Assembly: GCF_002006345.1 (NCBI RefSeq)
Contig: NZ_LZZM01000127.1
Coordinates: 16,309-80,308, forward strand
From: Clostridium puniceum
Lineage (GTDB): Bacteria; Bacillota; Clostridia; Clostridiales; Clostridiaceae
Direction of reading: 5' to 3'
Length of the DNA: 64,000 nt
A program made the position numbers and the translations under genes. The stretch's first letter is position 1, and the number at the start of each line of letters is the position of its first letter. Below the pieces are notes generated by a model. It ran no database searches. It was not told the origin of the DNA and was given only the letters and a program-made list of their open reading frames with translations. Below, piece after piece: positions 18,735 to 29,600 of the stretch.

Positions 18735-19743
18735 GCAATTATAAAAAAGTAGCTATGCTGCAAATAATAATTTATTCAAAGGATCAGGCATTTTTACTGA
18801 GACCACAGAAAATGAAATTGATGTTTTGGTAGTAGATGAAGCTCATAGACTTAACGCTAAATCTGGTATGTTTAAAAATATGGGAGAAAATCAAATTAAG
18901 GAAATTATAAATACCGCAAAAGTATCTATATTTTTTGTTGATAATAATCAAAGGGTTACTATGGATGATATAGGCAGCATTGAAGAAATTGAAAATCATG
19001 CAAAAGTCTTGGATGTTAAAGCTAGAAAATTAAAACTTACTTCACAATTTAGATGTAATGGATCTGATGGATATGTATCATGGCTTGATGATGTTTTAGA
19101 AATTAGTGAAACATGTAACTTTGATGGCTTTGAGTTTGATTTTGATTTTAAAGTATTTGATAATCCAAAAGAAATGAGACAAGCTATAGAAGAGAAAAAT
19201 TCAGTAAACAATAAGTCTAGGCTAGTTGCAGGTTATTGTTATGAATGGGCAACCAAAAAGAAAGAAAATTACAATAAATATGATATAGAATTCTCAGAAT
19301 ATGATTTTAAGATGAAGTGGAATTTAAGTAATAGCACTACTTGGGCAATTGATAAGGAATCCATAAAGGAATGTGGTTGTATCCATACTTGTCAGGGTCT
19401 TGAATTTGATTATGTTGGAGTAATAATAGGACAGGATTTAAGATTTGAAAATGGAAAGATAATAACTGACTTTTTTAAAAGAGCAAAAACTGATAAGAGC
19501 TTAAATGGAGTCAAAAAGTTATATAAAAAGGATAAAGAAAAAGCTCTTGAAATAAGCGATGAGCTTATTAAAAATACATATAGGATTCTTATGACAAGGG
19601 GACTTAAAGGATGTTATGTATGGTGCGAAGATGAAGCTCTTAGAAATTATTTTAAAGAACGGTTAAATTCTTTTAGTAGTCAAATTGGGATAAAGGAAAT
19701 TGATGAGAATAGAGTTTTAATTATTGAAAATAATTCGTTGTAA
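18735..19743 (+). pseudogene. DUF2075 (Schlafen-3-like) helicase, C-terminal part only
   Basis: The frame from ~18763 (NNLFKGSG) to 19743 encodes Walker B VVDEAHRLNAKSG, SQFRCNGSDG, IHTCQGLEFDYVG and the C-terminal MTRGLKG motif of DUF2075 helicases. The Walker A half is absent, so it cannot be an active ATPase. An ATG at 18826 could start translation but lies inside the domain. Just upstream, 18735-18765 carries AGCTATGCTGCAAATAA, also found directly after the MazG-like gene at 30280-30300. This fits a deletion that fused a MazG 3' flank to the middle of DUF2075. Confidence 0.8.
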
Positions 19744-20268
19744 ATGTAATGTTATTTAAGCCAAGATTTAGTGCTTCAAAAATCTAGGCTGTTATTAAGT
19801 TATTTATATAAACCTATGTTCATACAAATATAGGTTTAAAGCTTTCTAGGAATATATTTAAAAAGATTTATAGGTATATATTAAAAAAGGAAAATATGAA
19901 AATAGGAATATATTTTTATAGGAAAATATAAAGTTATAAAAATAGGTACATATATAAATATTTATAGGAAGCATGCGAGTTTGAATGGGGTGTCTAAAAA
20001 TAATTCGGTTTATTACAATTGAAAGTTGAGCTGTTAAAATATGAGAAAAATAAATATTAGATATAGAACTAATAGAGGAGCTAAGGGTAAACTTAAAAGA
20101 ATTATAGAAGCACTTGAGAAAATGTTATAGAAAGGCAATATTTCATACGCAAAGTAAAAGAATTGAAGATGAAATTGCTGAAAAGAATTGCATTTAATAA
20201 TTTTAAATGAAATAAAAGGGATTTTGGCAAAAACATAGAAATGATTAATAGATAGGGGATGAAATAGA
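19744..20268 (+). other. Gene-poor AT-rich spacer
   Basis: Two hairpins follow the DUF2075 stop: AGCC.AGATTT / AAATCT.GGCT (about 19761-19790) and AAACCTAT / ATAGGTTT (about 19810-19838); either could terminate transcription. 19850-19980 is a run of related ATATTTATAGGA-like words. 20041-20130 is a 29-codon basic frame (MRKINIRYRTNRGAKGK..) with no clear Shine-Dalgarno that I cannot assign. Nothing else is recognisable. Confidence 0.4.
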
Positions 20269-21702
20269 ATGAAAAAATTTAAATTAACAAAAGTAATTGC
20301 TAGTTCATTAATAGCAATTTCTGTAATAGCATTAAATCCAATAGCAGCTAACGCAGAATGGATACAAGATTCAAATGGGTGGTGGTATTCAGAAGGTTCA
20401 GGTTATGCTACTGGGGAGAAAAAAATTAATGGAAAGGAATATTATTTTGATTCCAATGGATACATGACAACTGGATGGCAAAAGCTTAATACTAATTGGC
20501 GCTATTATGATAAAAACGGCTCAATTAAAACAGGTTGGCTACAAGATGGAAACAAATTGTATTACATAAGTCCATTGGGGAAATATATCCTTGAAAACCA
20601 GTATATTAATGGCTTTTATCTAAATAGTGATGGAGTAGCAACTGCGTGTACAAAGGTTGGAGACTATGAAATTGATAAAGGAACTGGTACCTTAGTAAGA
20701 TATAATGGAAATGATGCATCAGTAGTTGTACCAAAAACTATTGGTAGTGTAGAGATAAAAAGTATAGCTCTTCTAGCATTTTCTAATTGTAAGACTTTAT
20801 CCAGTATAACAATTCCAGATTCTATAACAAATATTAATGCTTATGCATTTAATTCTTGCGAGAGTTTGACAAGTATAAATATAGATGAAAATAATAAAAA
20901 TTATTCAAGTGTCGATGGTGTGCTCTTTAATAAGATAAAAACAACCTTAATAAGATGTCCTCAAGGAAAAATAGCTAAAAACTATGAGATTCCAGATAGT
21001 GTAGTTAATTTAGGGGAGAGCGCTTTTAAATGTTGTTACAGTTTAGGAAGCATAACGGTTCCAGGCTCTGTACTGTCTATAGGAAGAGATACATTTGATG
21101 TGCATACAAATACTAAATTTTATGCGGAAAGTGAAAGAATAAGACAAATTCTAAATAAAGTAGGAGATATAGATGCTAGTAAAATAGTATTAGGGAAAGG
21201 GTATTATATTGATTCAGATGGGCATTATAGGGTACAGTATGATACAACTGTTGATGGGGATTCTTTAAGTAGTAATGGAGCTTTGACAACTAATTTACCG
21301 AAGGTTGCTAATCAATCAGATTTTATTTTTAATTCGAGTGCTGGCATAATAATAAGATATAACGGCAAGGATGCTATATTGATTATACCAAGTGTAATTA
21401 ATGGTGTTCCAGTAAAGGAAATAGGAGAAAATGCATTTAAAAATAATCTTAAAATAGTAAGTGTAACCATACCAGATAGTGTAACAATTATAGGACGTTG
21501 TGCGTTTGAAGGTTGCAGTAATTTAAAAAGTGTAACAATTCCCTTAGGTATAAAAGAAGTGAATAGTGAAGCATTTAAATGGTGTTCTAATTTAACTAAT
21601 ATAAACGCAGGTTTGATGACTGCTAGTTGTATTAGAAAAAACAATGCATATTATGAAAAATTTAAAAATAATACTACTAATAAATCAGGTTCTAATTCTT
21701 AA
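20269..21702 (+). CDS. Secreted cell-wall-binding-repeat protein with BspA-type leucine-rich repeats
   Basis: 477 aa, GGGGATG Shine-Dalgarno. N-terminal signal peptide (MKKFKLTKVIASSL..., cleavage near NANA-E). Residues 30-110 hold three to four choline-binding-like repeats (NGWWYSE, KEYYFDSNGYMTTGWQ, NWRYYDKNGSIKTGWL). Residues ~150-285 and ~360-460 are LRR_5/BspA repeats (SITIPDSITNINAYAF, VTIPDSVTIIGRCAF). These proteins are attached to the cell surface through the wall-binding repeats, and the LRRs mediate adhesion. The two LRR blocks are separated by a short degenerate YYIDSDGHYR repeat. The substrate is unknown. Confidence 0.85.
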   Translation: MKKFKLTKVIASSLIAISVIALNPIAANAEWIQDSNGWWYSEGSGYATGEKKINGKEYYFDSNGYMTTGWQKLNTNWRYYDKNGSIKTGWLQDGNKLYYISPLGKYILENQYINGFYLNSDGVATACTKVGDYEIDKGTGTLVRYNGNDASVVVPKTIGSVEIKSIALLAFSNCKTLSSITIPDSITNINAYAFNSCESLTSINIDENNKNYSSVDGVLFNKIKTTLIRCPQGKIAKNYEIPDSVVNLGESAFKCCYSLGSITVPGSVLSIGRDTFDVHTNTKFYAESERIRQILNKVGDIDASKIVLGKGYYIDSDGHYRVQYDTTVDGDSLSSNGALTTNLPKVANQSDFIFNSSAGIIIRYNGKDAILIIPSVINGVPVKEIGENAFKNNLKIVSVTIPDSVTIIGRCAFEGCSNLKSVTIPLGIKEVNSEAFKWCSNLTNINAGLMTASCIRKNNAYYEKFKNNTTNKSGSNS

Positions 21703-22188
21703 TATATAAGTATTGCACTAAATTTCTAGCAACTTAAACACGACCTGTCACAGGAGTACTTCGGGGAAACATAATTTTCCATATATAAGCATTGTACTAA
21801 AATATAAAGGCTTAAAGTGAAGTTACTTTTTTAATAGATTAAAGGCTGTAGCATTGGAATTTAATAGATTGACGGATCGGGAAAAATAATATTAATATTG
21901 AGATTAAAAAATAGTTTTAAAATGACACTTCTTAATGAGGTGTTATTTTTATTATAAGAATGTTAGAAAGGCAGAATGAAATTATAGGGCAATAATTAGA
22001 AATCTTTTTTTATATAAGCTTAGGAGAATATTGTAGTTTTCTCTATGTCCTGTTGTAGTTATATTTAATTTCTTAAATTATGTATATGTTGTGATTTAAT
22101 ATAAATATAGTGTAATATGTATATATAGTGATGCATATCTAATGTATAGAGTACTATATAAAATATGTAGAAAATGGAGATGATAATT
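21703..22188 (+). other. Spacer with decayed terminator copies and one terminator
   Basis: TATAAGTATTGCACTAAAT (about 21704) and TATAAGCATTGTACTAAA (about 21784) are two copies of the left arm of the functional-looking terminator at 23148, here without right arms. At 21921-21952, AATGACAC / GTGTTATT plus T-run makes a standard terminator. The rest is AT-rich with no gene seen. Confidence 0.5.
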
Positions 22189-22974
22189 ATGATATTATAT
22201 TTTTCGGGAACAGGAAATTCATTATACGTAGCAAAGGATATAGCTACTGCTCAAAAGGAAGAAATTATTTCTATTTCTAAAGAGATGAATTTAAATAAAG
22301 AAGTATATGATTATAATTTAAAAGATGATGAAAAGATAATATTTATTTTTCCTATATATGCATGGGCACCACCAAAGATGGTATTAGACTTTATTAGTAA
22401 GTTGAAGCTGAATAACTATAAGGGAAATTATATAAGTGCAGTAGCAACTTGTGGTAAAAATATAGGTAATACAATGGAATTGTTGAATGAGAAACTAAAT
22501 AAAAATGGACTTAATTTAGACAGTGGATTTTCAGTAGTAATGCCCACTAATTACATTATATTAGGAGATGTTTTTACGCGAGAAAAGAATAATGAAATAA
22601 TTGAAGCTTCTAAACCTGTATTGAAAAATATAAATAAGATAATTAGTAATTTAGAAAAGGGTAAGTTTAATGTAGAAAAGGGAAATATGCCTAAAGTTCT
22701 TACATCTGTTATAAATCCATTATTTAATAAGTTTGCTATTGGTACAAAGAAATTTTATGTAACTGGTGATTGTATAGGCTGCAAAATTTGTGAGAAAGTA
22801 TGTAATAATAATTGTATAAAAGTAGATAAAACACCTGTATGGGGAGAAAGCTGCTCACAGTGCTTAGCTTGTATAAATTATTGTCCAAAGACAGCTATTC
22901 AATATGGAAAAGGTACAGTTAAAAAAGGAAGATATACAAATTCATATATAAAATCAGAAGAAATGTATAGATAA
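22189..22974 (+). CDS. EFR1-type flavodoxin/ferredoxin fusion
   Basis: About 261 aa from ATG 22189, chosen because GGAG lies 9 bases upstream and the flavodoxin fold begins at once (MILYFSGTGNSLYVAK). Residues ~1-170 are a flavodoxin-like FMN domain. The C-terminus has two [4Fe-4S] motifs, CIGCKICEKVCNNNC and CSQCLACINYCP. EFR1 proteins are thought to move low-potential electrons in the cytoplasm of anaerobes; the partner is unknown. No neighbouring redox operon. Confidence 0.85.
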   Translation: MILYFSGTGNSLYVAKDIATAQKEEIISISKEMNLNKEVYDYNLKDDEKIIFIFPIYAWAPPKMVLDFISKLKLNNYKGNYISAVATCGKNIGNTMELLNEKLNKNGLNLDSGFSVVMPTNYIILGDVFTREKNNEIIEASKPVLKNINKIISNLEKGKFNVEKGNMPKVLTSVINPLFNKFAIGTKKFYVTGDCIGCKICEKVCNNNCIKVDKTPVWGESCSQCLACINYCPKTAIQYGKGTVKKGRYTNSYIKSEEMYR

Positions 22975-23149
22975 TGGAATATCTATAAATAATATAGAAT
23001 TACCTACAACAGTAGATGTAACATTAAGCGATTCAGCAACAAGTGTAGAAGTTATATTGGATAAGGGAAGTCCAGAATATGATGTAAATACAAAAGCAAC
23101 ATATACATTTATTGGTGTATCCAATTATAAAATATTAAACTCCATATAA
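22973..23149 (+). pseudogene. Bacterial Ig-like domain fragment of a surface protein
   Basis: 59 in-frame codons without a start read ..IELPTTVDVTLSDSAT.. and ..YTFIGV.., typical of Ig-like repeats of clostridial cell-surface proteins. It begins at the EFR1 stop and ends just before a terminator, so it is the 3' end of a lost large gene. Confidence 0.6.
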
Positions 23150-23189
23150 GCATTATACTAAATTTATATATTTGGTGTAGTGCTTTTTT
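23148..23189 (+). terminator. Rho-independent terminator
   Basis: AAGCATTATACTAAAT pairs over 16 positions (with G-U pairs) with ATTTGGTGTAGTGCTT, then a T-run. It is the intact member of a three-copy family, with half-copies at about 21704 and 21784. Confidence 0.85.
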
Positions 23190-23366
23190 GTTAAGCAAAA
23201 ATTAAAGAATACATTTTAGCGTAATATAAATTGCAAAAAAAAGAAATTAAAATTAGGTATATCAGAAATAAAAAACATAAAATGAATAGTGTGAGGCAAT
23301 TTATGAAAAAATAGAATCAAGATCTATCTATAATTATGGAGAAAAAAGTAGTGAGGGTAAAAATTT

Positions 23367-24461
23367 ATGAAAAAATTTATATATATAATCTTTGGAATGT
23401 TACTAGTCTGTATTTTCATATTACCTGAGTCTTATTGTAATGGAGAAACTGCGGCTACAAGTGAAGCTGGTGATAGCAAAGTTTATGAGCTGCAGCAGAA
23501 TGCATTTAAATATTATCAAGTTAAGCATAAAGGAGCTCTAGGAATTCCAATTTCATGTTCATGTGCAGAGTCTGAAGTGGGAGATATTAGAAAATATACA
23601 GTAGAGCCTAAGTATTCTGAATTAATCAATGGTAATAAGGTCGAAATAACTATTTCACAAGTTAATGTTACTGGTTCAGCTGATAACTTTAGTTCAATTT
23701 TGAAAGACAATAGATATATAAAGAACATAAAGCTAGATAAACTTGATAATAATACAGTAAAAGTTGATATTGAGACTTCTGGAAAAATAGATGTTAAAGT
23801 AAGTCTAGTAAAAAGAAGATATTCGCAAATAGAAGACAATAAATATGAGTTCAAAACCTTTATAGATGTTACTTTTGAAGAAAAAGCTAAAGATAATTCT
23901 AAAATAATAATTATTGATCCTGGTCATGGGGGATCAGAGCTTGGAGCAACGGCTAATTTTACTTATGAAAAACAGCTAAATTTGGATATATCTAAAAGAG
24001 TAAAAGAAAATCTTGAAAAAGCAGGATATCGTATATATATAACCAGAGATGATGATAGTAATGTAGGATTATTGGATAGAACAGACCCAGCAAATCTTTT
24101 AAATGCAGATTTATTTTTCAGTGTGCATAATAATTCACTTCCACTAGATGTAAGTATGCAATCTGTTCATATGTTTAGAGGAACTACGGTACTATATAAT
24201 TCAACTGCGCCAAAACCAGGAAGAGAATTTGCTACTATACTTATGAGGGAAGTATCTAGTACTATAAAAACTAATACATATCCACTTCAGGATAGACCAA
24301 ATCTTGCAGTTTTATCATCAGCATGGTGCCCAGCAGTACTTATGGAAACTACTGCTCTGACTGATGATGGTGACACAAAGATGATGATGCATAGAATTAA
24401 CAGTCAGAAAGTTGCAGATGCATCACTTAGAGCTGTAAACAAATATTTTAATGAGGCTTAA
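23367..24461 (+). CDS. Secreted N-acetylmuramoyl-L-alanine amidase (Amidase_3)
   Basis: 364 aa. N-terminal hydrophobic signal (1-25). Residues 30-175 are an AMIN-like beta domain that would target the wall. The Amidase_3 domain spans ~178-362 with zinc ligands H187 (IDPGHGG), E201 and H254 (FFSVHNN), and catalytic E327 (AVLMETTAL). It hydrolyses the amide between MurNAc and the stem peptide. The next gene, also secreted, starts 26 bp downstream and is probably co-transcribed. Confidence 0.85.
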   Translation: MKKFIYIIFGMLLVCIFILPESYCNGETAATSEAGDSKVYELQQNAFKYYQVKHKGALGIPISCSCAESEVGDIRKYTVEPKYSELINGNKVEITISQVNVTGSADNFSSILKDNRYIKNIKLDKLDNNTVKVDIETSGKIDVKVSLVKRRYSQIEDNKYEFKTFIDVTFEEKAKDNSKIIIIDPGHGGSELGATANFTYEKQLNLDISKRVKENLEKAGYRIYITRDDDSNVGLLDRTDPANLLNADLFFSVHNNSLPLDVSMQSVHMFRGTTVLYNSTAPKPGREFATILMREVSSTIKTNTYPLQDRPNLAVLSSAWCPAVLMETTALTDDGDTKMMMHRINSQKVADASLRAVNKYFNEA

Positions 24462-24487
24462 ATAAACCGCATGAGGGGTGGATATAT

Positions 24488-25897
24488 ATGAGGTCAATAA
24501 AGATTATTAATAGATTTTTTTCAGTTATTATTATTGCAGCATTAATCCTTATATCATATAACACCAGTTCAAAAGCTGATACATCGAGGACAGATTTTGC
24601 GCATACAGATTTAGGCACTGTTTCAGGCTTAGCAGTTGAAAAGCAAAATCCATATGTTGAATATGCGGGAGTTGATCATTATCCAGTTATAAGTGGTGAT
24701 ACAGTTAAAATTAATATGACCTCCAAGTATGACGGAGATTATTCAGACTATGGTAATTATGATCCAGTGCAATATAGAGTGTTTATAGCTAAGGGTGACG
24801 ATAAAGGATACAAAGAATTAACTAATGGATATTCAAATGATATGATTGCATACAATGAGTTTATTATAGAAGATAGTCAGCCGTTAACTGAAGGGAATTA
24901 CAAAGTTATGATTTTTGTAAAGAAATCTTCATCTAATGGAATAGATCAAAATTCATATGGTGCTTATGACAAAATATATAATTTTAATTTTATCTGCTAT
25001 AACATTTCAAATGCTCCTAAAAATGAGGATTCAAAGGTTTCTAATTCATCAGGTAATATTGTAAATGATGGGATGGCTGTAGAAGATGATGATTATATAT
25101 ATTATGTAAACAGAGTTGGAGATGTTTATGGAGCAGCCCCTGATTATTTATATAAAATAAAGAAAAATGATCCGCCTCGGAAGGATTTTTGTGACTTAAG
25201 TTATAATACACAAGTAATCCCAAATAGAGTGTGGAATCTTAATCTTGTAGATGACTGGATTTATTATAGCAATTGGAAGGATCCTTTTCATCATAGTATA
25301 AATAAAGTTAAAAAAGATGGAACAGAAGATACATGGATAGCAAATGAACCAACAGGCAATATGTTTGTAGAGGGAAATTGGATATATTATGTTAAAAGAA
25401 CTAACTCCCATTCAATTGATTTAAATAATATATACAAGATATCTTTAGATGGTACTTGTAGAATAAAGCTTAATTTAACTAGCACAGAAGATATGACTGT
25501 AAGTAATGGATGGATTTATTACACCAATATATCTGATGGATATAAAATCTACAGAATGAAATTAGATGGAAGTGAGAATATAAAAATTTGCGATGATGAA
25601 ACTTTATTTATGACTGTATGCGAAGATACTGTATACTATAGTAATAAGTCAGATGATAATAAGTTATATAAAATAAATGGAGATGGGACTGAAAAAGTGA
25701 AATTATCTAATAACAAAGCTACATTTATAAATGCAAGTTATGATTATGTTTATTATGTAAATTATTCAGACAATGAAAATCTTTATAAAATTCCAGTTAG
25801 TGGAGGGAAATCTGAAAAAATCACTAATGAGTATGGAACTAATATAACAATTCTAAAGGATAAAATATTTTTTGATACCATGTTTTATAAAAAATAG
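24488..25897 (+). CDS. Secreted DUF5050-like beta-propeller-type protein
   Basis: 469 aa, signal peptide at 1-30. Residues 35-165 are an Ig-like/beta domain. Residues 190-465 carry about six repeats of the form (D)WIYY.N..D...LYKI..DGT.. (NLVDDWIYYSNW, NGWIYYTN, EDTVYYSNKS, YDYVYYVNYSD), typical of DUF5050 propeller proteins. It follows the amidase closely and likely acts at the cell surface; no enzymatic residues are recognised. Confidence 0.7.
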   Translation: MRSIKIINRFFSVIIIAALILISYNTSSKADTSRTDFAHTDLGTVSGLAVEKQNPYVEYAGVDHYPVISGDTVKINMTSKYDGDYSDYGNYDPVQYRVFIAKGDDKGYKELTNGYSNDMIAYNEFIIEDSQPLTEGNYKVMIFVKKSSSNGIDQNSYGAYDKIYNFNFICYNISNAPKNEDSKVSNSSGNIVNDGMAVEDDDYIYYVNRVGDVYGAAPDYLYKIKKNDPPRKDFCDLSYNTQVIPNRVWNLNLVDDWIYYSNWKDPFHHSINKVKKDGTEDTWIANEPTGNMFVEGNWIYYVKRTNSHSIDLNNIYKISLDGTCRIKLNLTSTEDMTVSNGWIYYTNISDGYKIYRMKLDGSENIKICDDETLFMTVCEDTVYYSNKSDDNKLYKINGDGTEKVKLSNNKATFINASYDYVYYVNYSDNENLYKIPVSGGKSEKITNEYGTNITILKDKIFFDTMFYKK

Positions 25898-25983
25898 CAA
25901 AAAAGAAAACTATCCTCAAGATAGGGAACACATGTGCAATTAAATGCAAATTATAATAAAAATAGAAATAGGAGTGAATGCTT

Positions 25984-26247
25984 ATGAATATAGTAGATAA
26001 ATCGGTTCAGGTAGTTACTAAGACTGATGGAGCAGGCATTGTAAAACCGCTATGTTTCTCTATTACAGATGATGATGAAAGTGGAGAAGTAATTAATGTT
26101 GAAAGATTAGTTAGAAGGGATAAGGAAAAAATAGGTGGAGATTACATCTATACTTTTACCTGCGAAATTATAAAGGATAATATGAAAATGCTTTGTGACC
26201 TAAGGTTAAATTTAAGTACAAATGAATGGATTCTTTATAGGATGTAA
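25984..26247 (+). CDS. Small conserved-looking protein of unknown function
   Basis: About 87 aa from ATG 25984 (TAGGAGTG upstream at good spacing; the ATG at 25978 is too close). Predicted cytoplasmic, alpha/beta, acidic in the middle (TDDDESGEVINV). No motif recognised. It stands alone between the DUF5050-like gene and a decayed spacer. Confidence 0.6.
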   Translation: MNIVDKSVQVVTKTDGAGIVKPLCFSITDDDESGEVINVERLVRRDKEKIGGDYIYTFTCEIIKDNMKMLCDLRLNLSTNEWILYRM

Positions 26248-26559
26248 TTAAAATTATAGCAGTAAGTTTATGTGTAAGAAGTATAAAAGTATGCTAGAAA
26301 CTACTTTTTGTAAAAGAGGACTTCAAAATTCAGTAGCGGTTGGATCAAAATATGAAAAAACATCAATATACTAGAGAGGAACTAATTGAAAATAATAATA
26401 TTTCATCAGCAATATTTCTATTAGATCAAAAGGTAGAGCCATCAGAATATATATGGTCCAGTTACACTATGTTTATAGGGAAAAAGAAGAAAAATTAAAT
26501 AGCTTCGGATTATATTATAAGCTGAGATTTTCTATATTTAGAAAGTCTCAGCTTTATTA
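26248..26559 (+). other. Spacer with a 48-codon remnant and a terminator
   Basis: 26352-26498 encodes a 48-aa frame (MKKHQYTREELIENNNISSAIFLLDQ..) that looks like the end of a longer protein rather than a gene. 26519-26556 is a hairpin (AAGCTGAGA.TTTCT / AGAAA.TCTCAGCTT) with a short T-run, serving as terminator upstream of the helicase gene. Confidence 0.55.
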
Positions 26560-26568
26560 TGTTATACT
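26560..26568 (+). promoter_or_regulatory. Extended -10 of the PLD-helicase gene
   Basis: TGTTATACT, ~57 bp before the TTG start; -35 not clear. Confidence 0.4.
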
Positions 26569-26624
26569 AATAATTGTAAAACATAATTTTTACAAACTAT
26601 AATGTAAAAAATGGTGGTGGAATC

Positions 26625-29600
26625 TTGAAAGAAGGAATTTATGAGCAAGTTATTAATAATGAAATAATAAGTGAATTAGAAGTTTTAGATATAAATAATC
26701 TTTTAATATCAAAGAAAAATATAGATAATGAAGAAGCTAAGGTAATTTTATCCCAGTATATTGAAGGTGTAATAAGAAAATCTCTTAATTATATTAGAGA
26801 TAAAGAGAAAGAGGATAATGATAAATTATTAAAGCAAATTGAAGTTTGCAACAAGATAATTAATATTCTAGCCAAGGAATCTAATGAAGAGGATATTAAA
26901 AAATATAAAATTGATGAAAGTGGAGAACTATTAACTTCACTTTACTTAAAAATTAATAATAAAAGAGCGATTAATGAAGGAAAAGCAGTAAGACCTATAA
27001 CTTCAATTTCTCAAAGTTCTTTATTTACTGGTTCTATAATGGAGCCTAATATGCTTAGTGAATTGAATAGAGAAATAGTATCTTGTGATTCAATAGATTT
27101 ACTCATATCTTTTGTTAAATGGAGTGGACTTAGGTGTATTATTGATAGTTTAAAAGAAGCAACTAATAATGATAAAACACTAAGAATAATAACCACCTCA
27201 TACATGGGTGCAACGGATTCTAAAGCTATTTATGAATTAAGTAAGCTTCCTAATACAGAAATTAAAATATCTTATGATACGGAGAGAACAAGGCTTCATG
27301 CTAAAGCTTACATGTTTAAAAGAGAGACAGGGTTTACTACTGCATACATAGGATCATCTAATCTTTCAAATGCTGCTTTAACTTCTGGACTTGAGTGGAA
27401 TATTAAAGTTACGGAAAGAGATTCTTTTGATATCATAAAGAAATTTGAAGCTACTTTTGAAAGTTATTGGAATGATTCAGAGTTTATTAACTATTTAGGA
27501 ACTGATAGTGATAAAGAAAAATTATCTAAATCCTTAATGAAAGAAAAATATGTTGATGAGTCTCAGTTTAATTTTCTTTTTGATATAAAGCCTTATTCTT
27601 ATCAAAAGGAAATACTTGAAAAGCTTCAAGTTGAAAGAGAAATATTTAAGAAGTATAAAAATTTAATAATTGCAGCTACTGGTGTTGGTAAGACTGTAAT
27701 TTCAGCTTTTGATTATAAACGCTTTTGCAAGGAAAATAAAATGAGCAGCAATAAATTAATATTTGTGGCTCATAGGGAAGAGATATTAAAACAAAGTAGA
27801 GATACTTTTAGAGCTATACTTAAAGATAATAATTTTGGAGATTTAATGGTTGGAAATAATATTCCTACTTCATTAGAACATTTATTTGTTTCTATTCAAA
27901 GTTTAAATAGTAAGAATTTATGTGAAGTAACCTCAAATGATTATTATGATTTTATAATCATAGACGAATTTCATCATGCAGCAGCTCCATCATATCAGAA
28001 TTTATTAGAGTATTACAATCCAAAGATTTTACTTGGACTCACAGCAACTCCTGAAAGAAATGATGGTGCAGATATCTTTAAATATTTTGATGATAGGATT
28101 AGTGGAGAAATAAGGTTAAATGAAGCTATTAACAGAAAACTATTAAGCCCATTTCAATATTTTGTTGTTACTGATATCATAGATTTATCCAAGCTTAAAT
28201 GGGGTAGAAGAGGTTATGATATTACAGAATTAAGTAATCTTTATACAGGAAATGACCTTAGAGTAAAACAGATAATAAATAGTTTAAATAACTATGCTAC
28301 TGATTTAAATGAAATCATTGGACTTGGATTTTGTGTTAGTGTTGAACATGCTAAGTTTATGGCAAAAAGCTTTAATGAAAAGAACATACCTTCAATAGCT
28401 TTGCATGGAGATAGCAAAGAAAGTGAAAGGGCTGATGCAAAAAGAAAATTAGTAAATGGTGAAATAAAATTTATTTTTGTAGTAGATTTATATAATGAAG
28501 GTATTGATATACCTGAAATTAACACTATTTTATTTTTAAGACCAACTGAAAGCTTAACTGTATTTTTGCAACAGTTAGGAAGAGGCTTAAGGTTAAGCGA
28601 AGGGAAAGATTGCTTAACTGTATTAGATTTTGTAGGTCAAGCTCATGGAAATTATAATTTTGAAGAAAAATTTAGAGCACTTATAGGGAAAACTAATCAT
28701 CCAATTAAAGAGTACATTGAAAATGGATTTTTAACTTTGCCTAAAGGTTGTTATATTCAACTTGAAAAGCAATCAAAGGAATATATCTTAAGAAATATAA
28801 AATCTTCAATAAATAACAAAGCAAATTTGATAATTAGATTAAAGAACTTCATATTGGAAACTGATATGGAATTGAATTTAGAAAACTTTTTAAATTATTA
28901 TCATCTATCGTTAATAGATTTTTATGGAAAATCAGGTGATAGAAGCTTTTGTAGAATGCTTGTATTAGCAGGATTAAAAGAAGAGTTTTATGAAGAACAA
29001 GAGAAAGAAATAACGAAAAAATTAAAGAATTTATTCAGCATTAATTCTAGAAGATTCATTGATTTCATATTAAACATTATTAATGACAACAGCATTTATA
29101 ATGATGATTTAAATGAAGAAGAAAAATTAATGTTAAATATGATGTATTATACCTTTTATAATGATTCGCCTAAGAAACAAGGTTTTAAATCAATAAAACC
29201 AGGTATTATGTGTTTATTAAAAAATGAAAATATGGTAAAGGAAGTCGCAATTATATTATCATACAACTATAATAATATTGATTTTATAGATGAGAAAGTT
29301 GAACTTGGCTATCCTTGTCCGTTAGACTTACATTGTGAATATTCTAGAGATCAAGTTATGGCAGCTCTTGGATATTTTAATAATAATAAAAAGCCAGCTT
29401 TTAGGGAAGGTGTAAAATATTTTGAGGATAAATCATTGGATATATTTTTTATTACCTTAAATAAAAGCGATAAAGATTTCTCGCCATCAACACTTTATGA
29501 GGATTATGCAATTAATGAAAATCTATTTCATTGGCAAAGTCAAAGTACAACATCTGTAGAGAGTGCTACAGGAAAAAGATATATAAACCATAAAGACTTA

